Assembly: GCF_008764295.1 (NCBI RefSeq)
Contig: NZ_VTQX01000013.1
Span: 39,151 to 103,150 of the forward strand
Origin: Bacillus methanolicus
GTDB lineage: Bacteria; Bacillota; Bacilli; Bacillales; Cytobacillaceae
Direction: 5' to 3'
DNA: 64,000 bases
Made by a program: the position numbers and the translations under genes
In this document: positions 27,904 to 36,046 of the stretch, one piece after another
Layout of the letters: every line of letters begins with the position of its first letter
Position numbering within the stretch: the stretch's first letter is position 1
Notes under the pieces: model-generated
Told to the model about the DNA's origin: nothing
Seen by the model: the letters and a program-made list of their open reading frames with translations, nothing else
Database searches by the model: none

Positions 27904-28959
27904 ATGAGGAAACATTTGAATTTAATTCAATTTTCAAGAGCCTTGGTTCCATTTTTTGTCATTCTATTGCATGCTAAAGCTTTTCTAACTACTTACTTCC
28001 ATTACGATTTTTTGCATCTATCTAATGTTGATCGTTCAGGAGGAGTGTACTATTTCTTCGCCCTCTCAGGCTTTATGGTGTATTACTTGTATCATCAAAG
28101 CTTTGGTGATCCTTCAAAATTAAAGGAGTATTTATACCACAGATTTATTCGCATCTATCCCCTGTATTGGATGATCACGTTCATGATTTTACCTATTTAT
28201 TTCATCTTTCCTAATTTTGGCTCTGGAAATGAGCGAGAAATAGGGCATATACTTTCTTCCTTGCTTCTCTTTCCTGATGGGGGACAACCGATATTAGGTG
28301 TGGCGTGGTCGTTGGTTCATACGGTCTTTTTTTACTTAATCATTAGTTTGCTCTTTTTTAAAAACAAATGGCTTTCCTTGTTTCTTCCCGTCCTATGGGC
28401 AATGCTATCTTTGTTTTTTAGTTTACATATATTGTCCAGTACAAATTATTTTATAAATTATCTGTTCAATTTTTATAATCTCATTTTTTTGCTTGGACTC
28501 TTATGCGCCTTTGTTATTTTAAGAGTTAAAATTAGTGTGAAGATTTCAACGGTTATGGTGATTATTGGACTTGCTGGCTTTCCTTTAGCATGGATCAATG
28601 AACAAAATCGTTTTATTCCTATTGATTTGCAATATACTACGACAATTGCATCTGTTCTTCTTATTCTTGGGTTCTCTTCGCTTGATTTACAAAAAGAAAT
28701 CCGTATTCCAAGGCTAGCTAAGTTATTGGGTGATGCTTCATTTTCGATTTATTTAACCCATTTCACCTCCATGTCTGCCATAAGTATTTTCTTTCGCACT
28801 ACTTCATCACTGGCTATTCCTAACATCATATTAGCTATTTTGCTTATTACAGCTTCAATGATATGTGGTTTATTCGTATATGCTTTTGTAGAAAAACCAT
28901 TGTATCGAAGACTGAGAAAAAGAACAAAGCGCATGGAAATTGCCGTCGTGCAAAACTAG
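27904..28959 (+). CDS. Acyltransferase family 3 membrane protein (OafA type)
   Basis: A 351-residue integral membrane acyltransferase with about ten hydrophobic helices. The family start is visible (LIQFSRALVPFFVILLHA, the catalytic His region), as are YFFALSGFMVYYLY, an FIRIYPLYW motif and a late SFSIYLTHF. Such proteins O-acetylate polysaccharides using cytosolic acyl-CoA. It follows the ATP-grasp gene after 111 bp and is the last gene of the EPS island. Its substrate is presumably the EPS (inference). Confidence 0.88.
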   Translation: MRKHLNLIQFSRALVPFFVILLHAKAFLTTYFHYDFLHLSNVDRSGGVYYFFALSGFMVYYLYHQSFGDPSKLKEYLYHRFIRIYPLYWMITFMILPIYFIFPNFGSGNEREIGHILSSLLLFPDGGQPILGVAWSLVHTVFFYLIISLLFFKNKWLSLFLPVLWAMLSLFFSLHILSSTNYFINYLFNFYNLIFLLGLLCAFVILRVKISVKISTVMVIIGLAGFPLAWINEQNRFIPIDLQYTTTIASVLLILGFSSLDLQKEIRIPRLAKLLGDASFSIYLTHFTSMSAISIFFRTTSSLAIPNIILAILLITASMICGLFVYAFVEKPLYRRLRKRTKRMEIAVVQN

Positions 28960-28979
28960 TTATAAAGTTATTGTTGATC

Positions 28980-29145
28980 ATGCTATTTTTTGCTCATTTT
29001 CGCTCTGACTCGATGAAACGAGGGAGAAAACAAGCTTTCTCCTAGTGTTTCATCGAGTCAGAGTCATCTTTCAGCTATGCTGAAAGACGTGAGAAATCAA
29101 GATTTCTCACGAAATGAGCCAAAAATCAAAAGAATCATATAGCAT
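28980..29145. repeat. Cloverleaf palindromic element, copy A
   Basis: An outer inverted repeat (ATGCTAT 28980-28986 / ATAGCAT 29139-29145, continuing as GCTCATTTTCG / CGAAATGAGC) encloses three perfect hairpins. H1 has the 17-bp arm CTCTGACTCGATGAAAC (29003-29019) paired with 29047-29063, plus an inner 7-bp stem. H2 is CTTTCAGC/GCTGAAAG (29068-29086). H3 is GTGAGAAATC/GATTTCTCAC (29089-29110). It fills most of the 293-bp gap after the acyltransferase. Related copies occur at 30225, 32101 and 59238. Confidence 0.8.
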
Positions 29146-29252
29146 AGCCTTCGTTTTAAAATGCTGTTGATATTAGATGAAAAACAGATTTTGCAGTTAC
29201 CGACAAAAAGTTTAATGGTTGTCGAGATGTAACAAAGGAGCATCTGTATTTT

Positions 29253-30188
29253 ATGAGAATTTTGCTCAGTAAAAAATTATGGATCATGACGATCATCTTG
29301 ATGATCATGTGCGGATATATTATTTGGGAAAATAATCGGATTGTTATTGTAGAGAAGTCCATTCCTATTCGAGAGCTTCCTGAAGACTTGGAAGGCTTCA
29401 CGATTGTGCAAATAACTGATTTACATGAAAAAGTCTTTGGAAAAGAACAGGGTAAGCTAATAAATATGATCAATTCCATCAACTATGATGCAATTGTGTT
29501 TACTGGAGATATGCTTGTTTCACCAGAAAGCAACAATTATGCTCCGTTTTATACTTTGATTGAAGGAATAAGAAAGAAGGATATTGCCTATTTCGTACCA
29601 GGAAATACAGATCCACAAAGTTATATCATTGGAGAGAAGGAAGTGTATGAAAGAGATCGTTTTATTAAGGGAATGGAAGCGCGCGGCCTAAAATTGTTAG
29701 ACACAGTTGAAAAAGTGAAAGTCGGCTCTTCCAACATATACTTTACCTATTTTGAAAATTCCATCGCATTATTAGAACAGAGTGAACAGGATAAAAAGCT
29801 TGAGCCTTTTATTGAGAAGTTGCTCATGTTAGAGCAGTCTTTCGAATCAGAAGTGCTCATCGCCTTAAATCATTACCCCGTCCCTGATGAAAGGATCGAT
29901 CTTTTAAATGAGGAGGGACGTTTGTGGCCATATGATTTATTGATAGCTGGTCATTATCATGGAGGGCAGATTCGCTTGCCGTTAATCGGTGCCTTGTTTA
30001 TCCCCGAGCCTTATTATTTGTGGGACGGTTTTTTTCCTCCTCAGAATCGGGTCAAGGGCTTGTGGGACTATAATGGAATTCAGCAATATGTTAGCACCGG
30101 ATTGGGGAGTAGTGATGCCATTTCGTTTTTAAATTTCCGATTTTACAATCCACCGGAAATAAATGTGCTCACATTATATAAAGAATAA
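29253..30188 (+). CDS. Metallophosphoesterase (YkuE-like)
   Basis: A 311-residue calcineurin-like phosphoesterase with one N-terminal membrane anchor (~7-26). Metal-binding blocks are QITDLHE (DxH), FTGDML (GD), PGNTD, LNHYP and GHYHGGQ. The usual GNHD/E block reads GNTD, so the conserved His is replaced by Thr, which may alter activity. AAAGGAG lies about 12 bases before the ATG, a long spacing. It stands alone between two repeat elements. Substrate unknown; YkuE-like proteins are surface phosphoesterases. Confidence 0.85.
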   Translation: MRILLSKKLWIMTIILMIMCGYIIWENNRIVIVEKSIPIRELPEDLEGFTIVQITDLHEKVFGKEQGKLINMINSINYDAIVFTGDMLVSPESNNYAPFYTLIEGIRKKDIAYFVPGNTDPQSYIIGEKEVYERDRFIKGMEARGLKLLDTVEKVKVGSSNIYFTYFENSIALLEQSEQDKKLEPFIEKLLMLEQSFESEVLIALNHYPVPDERIDLLNEEGRLWPYDLLIAGHYHGGQIRLPLIGALFIPEPYYLWDGFFPPQNRVKGLWDYNGIQQYVSTGLGSSDAISFLNFRFYNPPEINVLTLYKE

Positions 30189-30224
30189 TAAGCCGCCGTG
30201 ATGATAGGTCTTATTACGGTCTAG

Positions 30225-30292
30225 GCTGAGCTTTGGCTTTATTACATGCAAAATTCTAGTTTCACACGAAATGAGCCAAAGGATAAAAGAGT
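30225..30292. repeat. Palindromic element, degenerate copy C
   Basis: This 324-bp gap carries TTTCACACGAAATGAGCCAA (starting about 30260) with a partial inverted match CTTTGGCTTTATT upstream. It corresponds to the right end of the element at 28980-29145 and to the hairpin at 59238-59285. The internal hairpins are not recognisable here. Confidence 0.5.
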
Positions 30293-30449
30293 GAAAAAAG
30301 GGTTAACGTTAATTCTCAATATCCTCTTACATTTTTGAAAGTTAACACTGACAAAAAAAGATACTCTTGATTATTAAGATTTTTACTATTATAACGAGGT
30401 GAATATCGAATATGTCGTATAGGATGGAAAAATAGTAGATGAAATGTGT

Positions 30450-30476
30450 TAAACTTATCCAATAATTTTCCGAAAA
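30450..30476 (+). promoter_or_regulatory. Sigma-D-like promoter for the chemotaxis transducer
   Basis: TAAA (30450-30453), a 15-base spacer and TCCGAAAA (30469-30476) resemble the flagellar sigma-D consensus TAAA-N15-GCCGATAT with the CCGA core intact. The site lies 37 bases before the MCP start, and most B. subtilis MCP genes use sigma-D. The rest of the 30189-30512 gap holds only repeat copy C. Confidence 0.5.
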
Positions 30477-30512
30477 TAACTATATACATCATGAAAGAAG
30501 TGAGGGAATTAA

Positions 30513-31997
30513 ATGGATAAAGTGCAGCAAATGTTAATTAGAGAAAATAGAAATAAAAATTTACTTATGTTTATCGCGTTTTCAATTTCCCTTACAATGG
30601 GTCTTTTAAAGTCAATTGTTGCAAATCAATTTGACACGGGTATTATTTTCGCAGTTGAACTACTTCTTTTTGTGGGTGCTTATTTGATTTGCAGAAAGAT
30701 AAGTAAAATTACATCTTTTTTCCCTTATATAAGTGTTATTATGGTCAGTTTATTTAACGGGATAGGTTTGTACTTTACTGGCGGTGGCTTAAATATCATT
30801 ATCATCTCCTTCTTTTTAACTATCTTTGCATCGATTCATTTTAATAAAAAGGTCTTCTCAATAGGTTTTGTTTCTGGGTTGATTTTACTCCTTTTAACTG
30901 CTTATGTCGGGATAAATGATATCGAAGTCATTAAAGCGAATCTAGCGACTATTTTATTAGTCTATTTATTATCTGGATTAATGCTGAGCGTGTTGATTCA
31001 TTTAAATGGAACGCAAGAGAAAAAAGTTAGGAATCTTATTCTTGAATCTGAAGAACAAGCGGAAGAGCAGAAAAGACAAAAACAGCAAATTCAAGATACG
31101 ATGAATAAAATATTAAAGGAAGTTGCTACCTCGAATGAGCGAATTAATAACAATTTAATTGCGCAAAGTGAAATGAAAGCAAGCTTGAACGAGATTTCAA
31201 TTGGCAGCCAGCAGCAGACAGCAGAAATTAACAGCATTTCCGGCAATGCGGGAGAAACATATCAAGTGGTGCTTAATTTACAACAGCTCATGGAGGAGTT
31301 ATCTTCCGAGGCGAATAAAACGGAAGAAATTACGACTTTAGGTGAAGAGAAGGTAACATCTTTTAACAAGGATGCAATAGAGGTCCATTCATTCATTAAT
31401 GATTTAAATAAGACGTTAAAAGACCTTACAGTCAATATTACTGAGACTAACTCTTATTCTGATGAAATTAAGCAAATCTCCGAACAAACAAATCTGCTTG
31501 CATTGAACGCATCTATAGAGGCGGCACGAGCTGGAGAAGCTGGAAAGGGATTCTCCGTAGTCGCAGAGGAAATTCGAAAGCTTGCTGAATCAACCAAACA
31601 AACAGCAGAGAATATAACTGTCAATTTACAAAAGGTTAATACCGACAATCAAGCTTCTATTAAGAAAATGGAGTTTAGTGAACAAAAGTTCAATCAAATC
31701 CTTGGTTCCTCTGAAGAGATTGTAAAATATTTTAAACAATTAAAGGCTGTATTTGAGAAATTAAAGGTTAACCTAGATTCATCTAAAAACATGACTAATG
31801 CTATTGTCACGAAGAGCCAAATTGTAGAAAGGTCGACAGCGGACTTGGCTGCAATTCTAGAAGAAACGAGTGCAAGCTTGGAAGAAATGACTGTATCTGT
31901 TGAAAATGTGACGAGTGATAATGAGAAAGTCGCTCTAGCAATGAAAAACACAACAGAGAACGCCAAAGGTTTATTAAGAAATAACGGCTCTCTTTAA
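30513..31997 (+). CDS. Methyl-accepting chemotaxis protein without periplasmic-type sensor
   Basis: A 494-residue transducer. About six membrane helices with very short loops occupy residues ~18-165. A coiled coil follows (~172-200), then the MCP signalling domain with the conserved hairpin tip ([19 protein letters not shown]) and [11 protein letters not shown]. There is no extracellular ligand domain and no clear HAMP domain, so the membrane bundle itself may sense a signal. GAAGTGAGG precedes the ATG. It is a single gene with a sigma-D-like promoter. Confidence 0.9.
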   Translation: MDKVQQMLIRENRNKNLLMFIAFSISLTMGLLKSIVANQFDTGIIFAVELLLFVGAYLICRKISKITSFFPYISVIMVSLFNGIGLYFTGGGLNIIIISFFLTIFASIHFNKKVFSIGFVSGLILLLLTAYVGINDIEVIKANLATILLVYLLSGLMLSVLIHLNGTQEKKVRNLILESEEQAEEQKRQKQQIQDTMNKILKEVATSNERINNNLIAQSEMKASLNEISIGSQQQTAEINSISGNAGETYQVVLNLQQLMEELSSEANKTEEITTLGEEKVTSFNKDAIEVHSFINDLNKTLKDLTVNITETNSYSDEIKQISEQTNLLALNASIEAARAGEAGKGFSVVAEEIRKLAESTKQTAENITVNLQKVNTDNQASIKKMEFSEQKFNQILGSSEEIVKYFKQLKAVFEKLKVNLDSSKNMTNAIVTKSQIVERSTADLAAILEETSASLEEMTVSVENVTSDNEKVALAMKNTTENAKGLLRNNGSL

Positions 31998-32316
31998 AAG
32001 GTGAAAAATGAGGTTGGCGTAAAACCATTATTGAATAGTATGGTCATCAATTAGAGTGATTCATGAGAGCGCAGCTTTTTAGTAATAAGTTCTGTTTTTT
32101 ACTTCTGACTCGATGAGAGTAAGTTCGTCGAGTCAGAAGTATCTTGAGCTGAAACATGATTTCTCATTACCCCTTAAAAAATCCTCCTTAAAACTCATCA
32201 TCATGCCTCGTTTTTAAACGCATATGAAAAAAGAGAGATAGGTAAAATATGAGCGTATTTCCAATAGCTTTTTCATTAAACTCTGTAAGTGTTCGTTTTT
32301 CAACGACTTAGACACA
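31998..32316 (+). other. Intergenic stretch between MCP gene and yugI promoter
   Basis: No gene is seen in this part of the 556-bp gap. It contains the hairpin repeat copy B (32101-32171) and otherwise AT-rich sequence leading to the yugI promoter at 32317. Confidence 0.5.
32101..32171. repeat. Palindromic element, degenerate copy B
   Basis: A perfect 13-bp hairpin ACTTCTGACTCGA / TCGAGTCAGAAGT (32101-32113, 32128-32140) shares the CTGACTCGATGA core with H1 of copy A. It is followed by ATCTTGAGCTGAAAC and GATTTCTCAT remnants in the same order as H2 and H3. The downstream hairpins are eroded. Confidence 0.65.
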
Positions 32317-32345
32317 TTGTGAAATCGAACCACTTATGATATAAT
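32317..32345 (+). promoter_or_regulatory. Sigma-A promoter of yugI
   Basis: TTGTGA (32317-32322), a 17-base spacer and a perfect TATAAT (32340-32345). Transcription would begin near 32352, giving a 5' leader of about 200 nt before the yugI ATG. Confidence 0.65.
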
Positions 32346-32405
32346 TTTATATTGCGTATAAAGTGATGCCAATCTTAGGAAGTTAATCATCATTTATATA
32401 AGAAG

Positions 32406-32511
32406 GACAAACAGAATATGTGGACGGAAAGTTTGTCTCGTTTATGATTACTAAGGTTGGTTGTACTCTAAGGCAATTTCCCTAAAATTATAGGGTTATC
32501 GCCTATAGAGT
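32406..32511 (+). promoter_or_regulatory. Structured 5' leader of yugI
   Basis: Two nested structures are predicted by eye. The first is GACAAAC paired with GTTTGTC (about 32406-32435). The second is a longer hairpin at 32465-32511 built from ACTCTA/TAGAGT, AGGC/GCCT and CCCTA/TAGGG with a six-base loop. There is no T-run after it, so it is not a simple terminator. It could be a translation- or stability-controlling element for the downstream S1-domain protein. I recognise no known riboswitch. Confidence 0.5.
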
Positions 32512-32553
32512 GTGGTAAAGTATAAAAATATATCATAACTTAGGAGTGTTTAC

Positions 32554-32943
32554 ATGACTGAAAAGATTGAAGTAGGAAGTGTTGTTACAGGAAAGGTAAC
32601 GGGAATCCAACCGTACGGAGCGTTTGTTGCAATTGATGAAAATACACAAGGACTAGTTCATATATCTGAAGTTACTCACGGTTTTGTTAAAGATATTAAC
32701 GAGCATTTAAAAGTAGGAGATGAAGTTTCTGTAAAAGTGCTCTCTATTGATGAAGAAGCAGGCAAGATCGGGTTATCCATCCGTGCTACTCAAGAGGCTC
32801 CAGCTCAAACAGAAGCACCGAAGGAGAAAAAAGCACCTCGTCGTCGCCAAGCAGCTGCAGCATTCAAACAAGAGGAAGCACCGCAAGGCTTCAATACTCT
32901 TAAAGATAAACTTCAAGAGTGGATCGAACAATCTCAACGCTAA
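32554..32943 (+). CDS. yugI: S1-domain general stress protein 13
   Basis: A 129-residue RNA-binding protein. One S1 domain spans residues ~5-75 (VGSVVTGKVTGIQPYGAFVAID, GLVHISEVTHGFV, VGDEVSVKVLSID), followed by a basic, Ala/Glu-rich tail (KEKKAPRRRQ). Members associate with ribosomes or RNA under stress. TAGGAG precedes the ATG. A structured leader and sigma-A promoter lie upstream, and a strong terminator follows. In B. subtilis yugI is also close to yugJ-pgi; here rocR and rocD lie between them. Confidence 0.9.
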   Translation: MTEKIEVGSVVTGKVTGIQPYGAFVAIDENTQGLVHISEVTHGFVKDINEHLKVGDEVSVKVLSIDEEAGKIGLSIRATQEAPAQTEAPKEKKAPRRRQAAAAFKQEEAPQGFNTLKDKLQEWIEQSQR

Positions 32944-32989
32944 ATTTAATTTGTATAATGGAACTGACTGAAAAGTCTAAGTTCGATTC

Positions 32990-33037
32990 AAAAAAGCAAA
33001 TGAAGATGAATAACCATTCATCATCATTTGCTTTTTT
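32990..33037. terminator. Bidirectional terminator between yugI and rocR
   Basis: Arms AAAAAAGCAAATGA and TCATTTGCTTTTTT flank an inner ATGAAT/ATTCAT stem. With A-run and T-run at both ends it can stop yugI (+) and rocR (-) transcripts. Confidence 0.9.
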
Positions 33038-33070
33038 GTTATTAATGTTTTAATCGGAGTAATCTGCTTG

Positions 33071-34447
33071 TTAACTCCCGTTTTTTATTTTTCGCAATCT
33101 GTATTGGAGATTTTGTCTACTCATTCCCAGTGCTTTAGCCGTTTGAGAAATATTCCCATTATGTTGCGCTAATGCCCTTAGTAAAAAAGAACGTTCGGCA
33201 TCGTGTAAAAATTGTTCGAGGGTGATTCCTTCCTGTAATGTGTTTAAGTCTGCTGAATAGGTGACAGCGTCCTTTCTAAAGGGAGGTTTGTAACGAATAT
33301 GATTTGGGAGATGGGAAACTGTGAGCATCTCCTCCTCATGCACAAGATTCATGGCTCCTTCAATGAGATGCTCAAGTTCACGAACATTTCCTGGCCAATC
33401 ATATGCAAGAAAGTGTTCTAATAATGCTTTATCAACCCCAGTGATATTCATCCCAAACAAATGATTATATTTTTGGATGAAGAATTGTACAAGTTCTGGA
33501 ATATCGCCTTTTCTTTCCCGCAGGGGGGGAATAAATAAGGACACAACACTAAGGCGATAAAATAAATCCTTTCTCATTCGGCCATTTGTGATGGCATCAA
33601 TCGGATCCTCGTTAATGGTGGCAATAATTCGAACATCAACCGGTCGATCTTTTGTATCACCGATTCTTCTGACTTTTTTCTCTTGAATCACTCTTAATAG
33701 CTTTGCCTGTAAAGAGAGATCAAGGGAATTAATTTCATCTAATAATAAGGTGCCACCTTCCGCTTGTTCAAACAGTCCAGGTCGTTCAACAGCACCTGTA
33801 AATGCGCCCTTTTTCGTACCGAATAATATAGCTTCCATTAAGGTCTCTGGGATCGCAGCGCAATTTTGTGTAATCAGTGGGCGTGATGCCCGAATGCTGC
33901 CTTGATGGATACTTTGAGCAAAAAGCTCCTTCCCGGTTCCAGTTTCGCCGATGATAAGGATAGTAGAATTTGTTCTTGTTGCTCTTTTACTGGACTCAAT
34001 TACATCGTTGAATGCTTTATCAGAACCAATTAAGCTTTCAAAGGTAATTTTTGCTTCTCCTTTATTGAAAATATGATCCTGCAGTAACTTTTCAATTTTC
34101 GTTACATCCTTTGCAATTTCCATGGCACCAATTAAAGTCTCGCCCTTCATAATCGGATATGAATTATTAATGGTTGTGATTTCCTGTCCTTTATTATTAA
34201 AATAAGATTGTCTAATATTGGTAATTTTTTTCTTGTGTTGTAACACTTTTAGCAAAGTGCTTTCTCCGTTTTGATGGAAAGAGAAGACTTCTTGAAGCCG
34301 TTTCTCGATTACATCTTCAATATTCATCCCTTCAATTTCACTCATTTTCTTATTGTATATAATTGTTTTACCGTTTGAATCAATCACATGTACCCCTATA
34401 TCGATTGAGTCAAGAACGGTTTCATATATTTCATAGTTCGGGTCCAT
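33071..34447 (-). CDS. rocR: Sigma-54-dependent transcriptional activator RocR
   Basis: A 458-residue enhancer-binding protein. An N-terminal PAS domain (~5-115) would sense an effector such as ornithine or citrulline. The central AAA+ domain has Walker A GETGTGKE, the sigma-54-contacting GAFTGA loop and GGTLLLDEI. The C-terminal Fis-type helix-turn-helix contains NISQTAKALGMSRQNLQYRL. It is transcribed divergently from rocD, which has a sigma-54 promoter and TGCAAA-type upstream sites. In B. subtilis RocR activates arginine/ornithine catabolism genes. Confidence 0.9.
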   Translation of the reverse strand: MDPNYEIYETVLDSIDIGVHVIDSNGKTIIYNKKMSEIEGMNIEDVIEKRLQEVFSFHQNGESTLLKVLQHKKKITNIRQSYFNNKGQEITTINNSYPIMKGETLIGAMEIAKDVTKIEKLLQDHIFNKGEAKITFESLIGSDKAFNDVIESSKRATRTNSTILIIGETGTGKELFAQSIHQGSIRASRPLITQNCAAIPETLMEAILFGTKKGAFTGAVERPGLFEQAEGGTLLLDEINSLDLSLQAKLLRVIQEKKVRRIGDTKDRPVDVRIIATINEDPIDAITNGRMRKDLFYRLSVVSLFIPPLRERKGDIPELVQFFIQKYNHLFGMNITGVDKALLEHFLAYDWPGNVRELEHLIEGAMNLVHEEEMLTVSHLPNHIRYKPPFRKDAVTYSADLNTLQEGITLEQFLHDAERSFLLRALAQHNGNISQTAKALGMSRQNLQYRLRKIKNGS

Positions 34448-34492
34448 CTTTCTTCCTCCCTCCCAGCGATTCTTTTTCTTTATTTTATCTAC

Positions 34493-34547
34493 TGCAAATT
34501 AATTTTGCAAAATTGAATTAAAATAGCAAAAAAAATTTGCGTGCAAA
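34493..34547 (+). promoter_or_regulatory. Putative RocR upstream activating sites
   Basis: Two inverted repeats with TGCAAA half-sites lie between rocR and rocD. They are TGCAAATTAATTTTGCA (34493-34509) and TTTGC-GT-GCAAA (34536-34547). They sit about 36-90 bp upstream of the -24 element, where sigma-54 activators bind. Confidence 0.6.
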
Positions 34548-34582
34548 AGAACCAAATGGCCTTTATCGTAAGGATAAGATCA

Positions 34583-34599
34583 TGGCATAAAACTTGCAT
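34583..34599 (+). promoter_or_regulatory. Sigma-54 (-24/-12) promoter of rocD
   Basis: TGGCAT (34583-34588) and TTGCAT (34594-34599). The invariant GG and GC are exactly ten bases apart, matching the TGGCAC-N5-TTGCA consensus. Transcription should start near 34610. Confidence 0.9.
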
Positions 34600-34647
34600 T
34601 AGATTAAGATAGTATTTATAAATGATAATAAAAAGGAGTGTTCATTC

Positions 34648-35847
34648 ATGATCGTCGGAGACAAGTCCAAAGCGATAATCGAAAAAACAGATAAATACGG
34701 TGCAAATAATTATCATCCCCTTCCAATCGTTGTTTCAAAGGCTGAAGGAGTATGGGTTGAAGATCCTGAGGGGAATAAGTATATGGATATGCTCAGCGCC
34801 TATTCTGCTGTTAATCAAGGACATCGCCATCCAGAAATTATTCAAGCATTAAAAGAACAAGCTGATAGGGTCACACTCACTTCTCGTGCCTTTCATAATG
34901 ATCAGCTTGGACCTTGGTACGAATTGGTGTGTCAGTTAACAAAGAAGGAAATGGCTTTACCGATGAACACGGGGGCAGAAGCGGTAGAAACAGCGGTGAA
35001 AGCAGCACGACGTTGGGCTTATGATGTGAAAGGTGTTGCCGAAAATGAAGCAGAGATCATTGCTTGTATCGGCAATTTCCACGGAAGAACCATGACTGCT
35101 GTTTCCTTGTCCTCAGAGGATGAATATAAGCGCGGTTTCGGTCCAATGCTTCCGGGAATTAAGCTCATCCCTTACGGAGATTTAGAGGCTTTGAAAAACG
35201 CCATTACAAACAATACTGCTGCTTTTCTAATTGAGCCTATACAAGGGGAAGCTGGTATTGTCATTCCGCCAGAAGGCTTTTTGAAAAAGGCATATGAACT
35301 ATGTAAAGAAAATGATGTTCTGTTTATTGCTGATGAAATTCAAGCTGGACTTGCCCGCTCAGGGAAAATGTTTGCTTGTGAATGGGAAGATGTAGAGCCG
35401 GATATGTATATTTTAGGAAAGGCGCTTGGAGGAGGCGTTTTTCCAATCTCGTGTGTCGTAGCCGATAGAGATATTCTTGGTGTCTTCAATCCAGGCTCGC
35501 ACGGTTCGACATTTGGTGGAAATCCGATGGCTTGTGCTGTCTCCATTGCTTCTTTAAATGTTCTTGTCAAAGAAAACCTGGCCGAAAGATCGTTAAAGCT
35601 GGGTGAATATTTTAAAAGTAAGCTAAAGGAAATTGACAATCCAATCATTAAAGAAGTGCGTGGAAGAGGATTGTTTATTGGAGTGGAGCTTCATGAGGAG
35701 GCTCGTCCTTATTGTGAGAAATTAAAGGATGAAGGCTTATTATGTAAAGAAACACACGATACTGTCATCCGTTTTGCTCCACCTTTAGTCATTAGTGAGG
35801 AAGACTTGGATTGGGCGATTGAACGTATTACGAAAGTGTTAAGTTAA
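34648..35847 (+). CDS. rocD: Ornithine aminotransferase
   Basis: A 399-residue class-III PLP aminotransferase that converts ornithine plus 2-oxoglutarate to glutamate semialdehyde in arginine/ornithine breakdown. [51 protein letters not shown] and the PLP lysine in [11 protein letters not shown] are all present. AAAAGGAG precedes the ATG. It is controlled by a sigma-54 promoter and divergent rocR. Unlike B. subtilis, no rocE or rocF follows; a terminator ends a single-gene transcript. Confidence 0.95.
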   Translation: MIVGDKSKAIIEKTDKYGANNYHPLPIVVSKAEGVWVEDPEGNKYMDMLSAYSAVNQGHRHPEIIQALKEQADRVTLTSRAFHNDQLGPWYELVCQLTKKEMALPMNTGAEAVETAVKAARRWAYDVKGVAENEAEIIACIGNFHGRTMTAVSLSSEDEYKRGFGPMLPGIKLIPYGDLEALKNAITNNTAAFLIEPIQGEAGIVIPPEGFLKKAYELCKENDVLFIADEIQAGLARSGKMFACEWEDVEPDMYILGKALGGGVFPISCVVADRDILGVFNPGSHGSTFGGNPMACAVSIASLNVLVKENLAERSLKLGEYFKSKLKEIDNPIIKEVRGRGLFIGVELHEEARPYCEKLKDEGLLCKETHDTVIRFAPPLVISEEDLDWAIERITKVLS

Positions 35848-35877
35848 GGAAGTAGAATAAAAACGGGAATATTTGTG

Positions 35878-35909
35878 AAAAATCCTTGCAAGGAATGCAA
35901 GGATTTTTT
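35878..35909 (+). terminator. rocD terminator
   Basis: AATCCTTGCA (35881-35890) pairs with TGCAAGGATT (35896-35905), followed by TTTT. A compact Rho-independent terminator, 31 bases after rocD. Confidence 0.9.
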
Positions 35910-36046
35910 GCATATCGCTTTTTGTTTGAAATACTTCATCAAACGTCTGTATGTTTGAACATTTCTCCTTGAATTTTAAACATAAATTTTTGCATTACCT
36001 ACTAAGATGGAAGATAATATTAGTGATAACGAAAGGAGACATGAAC

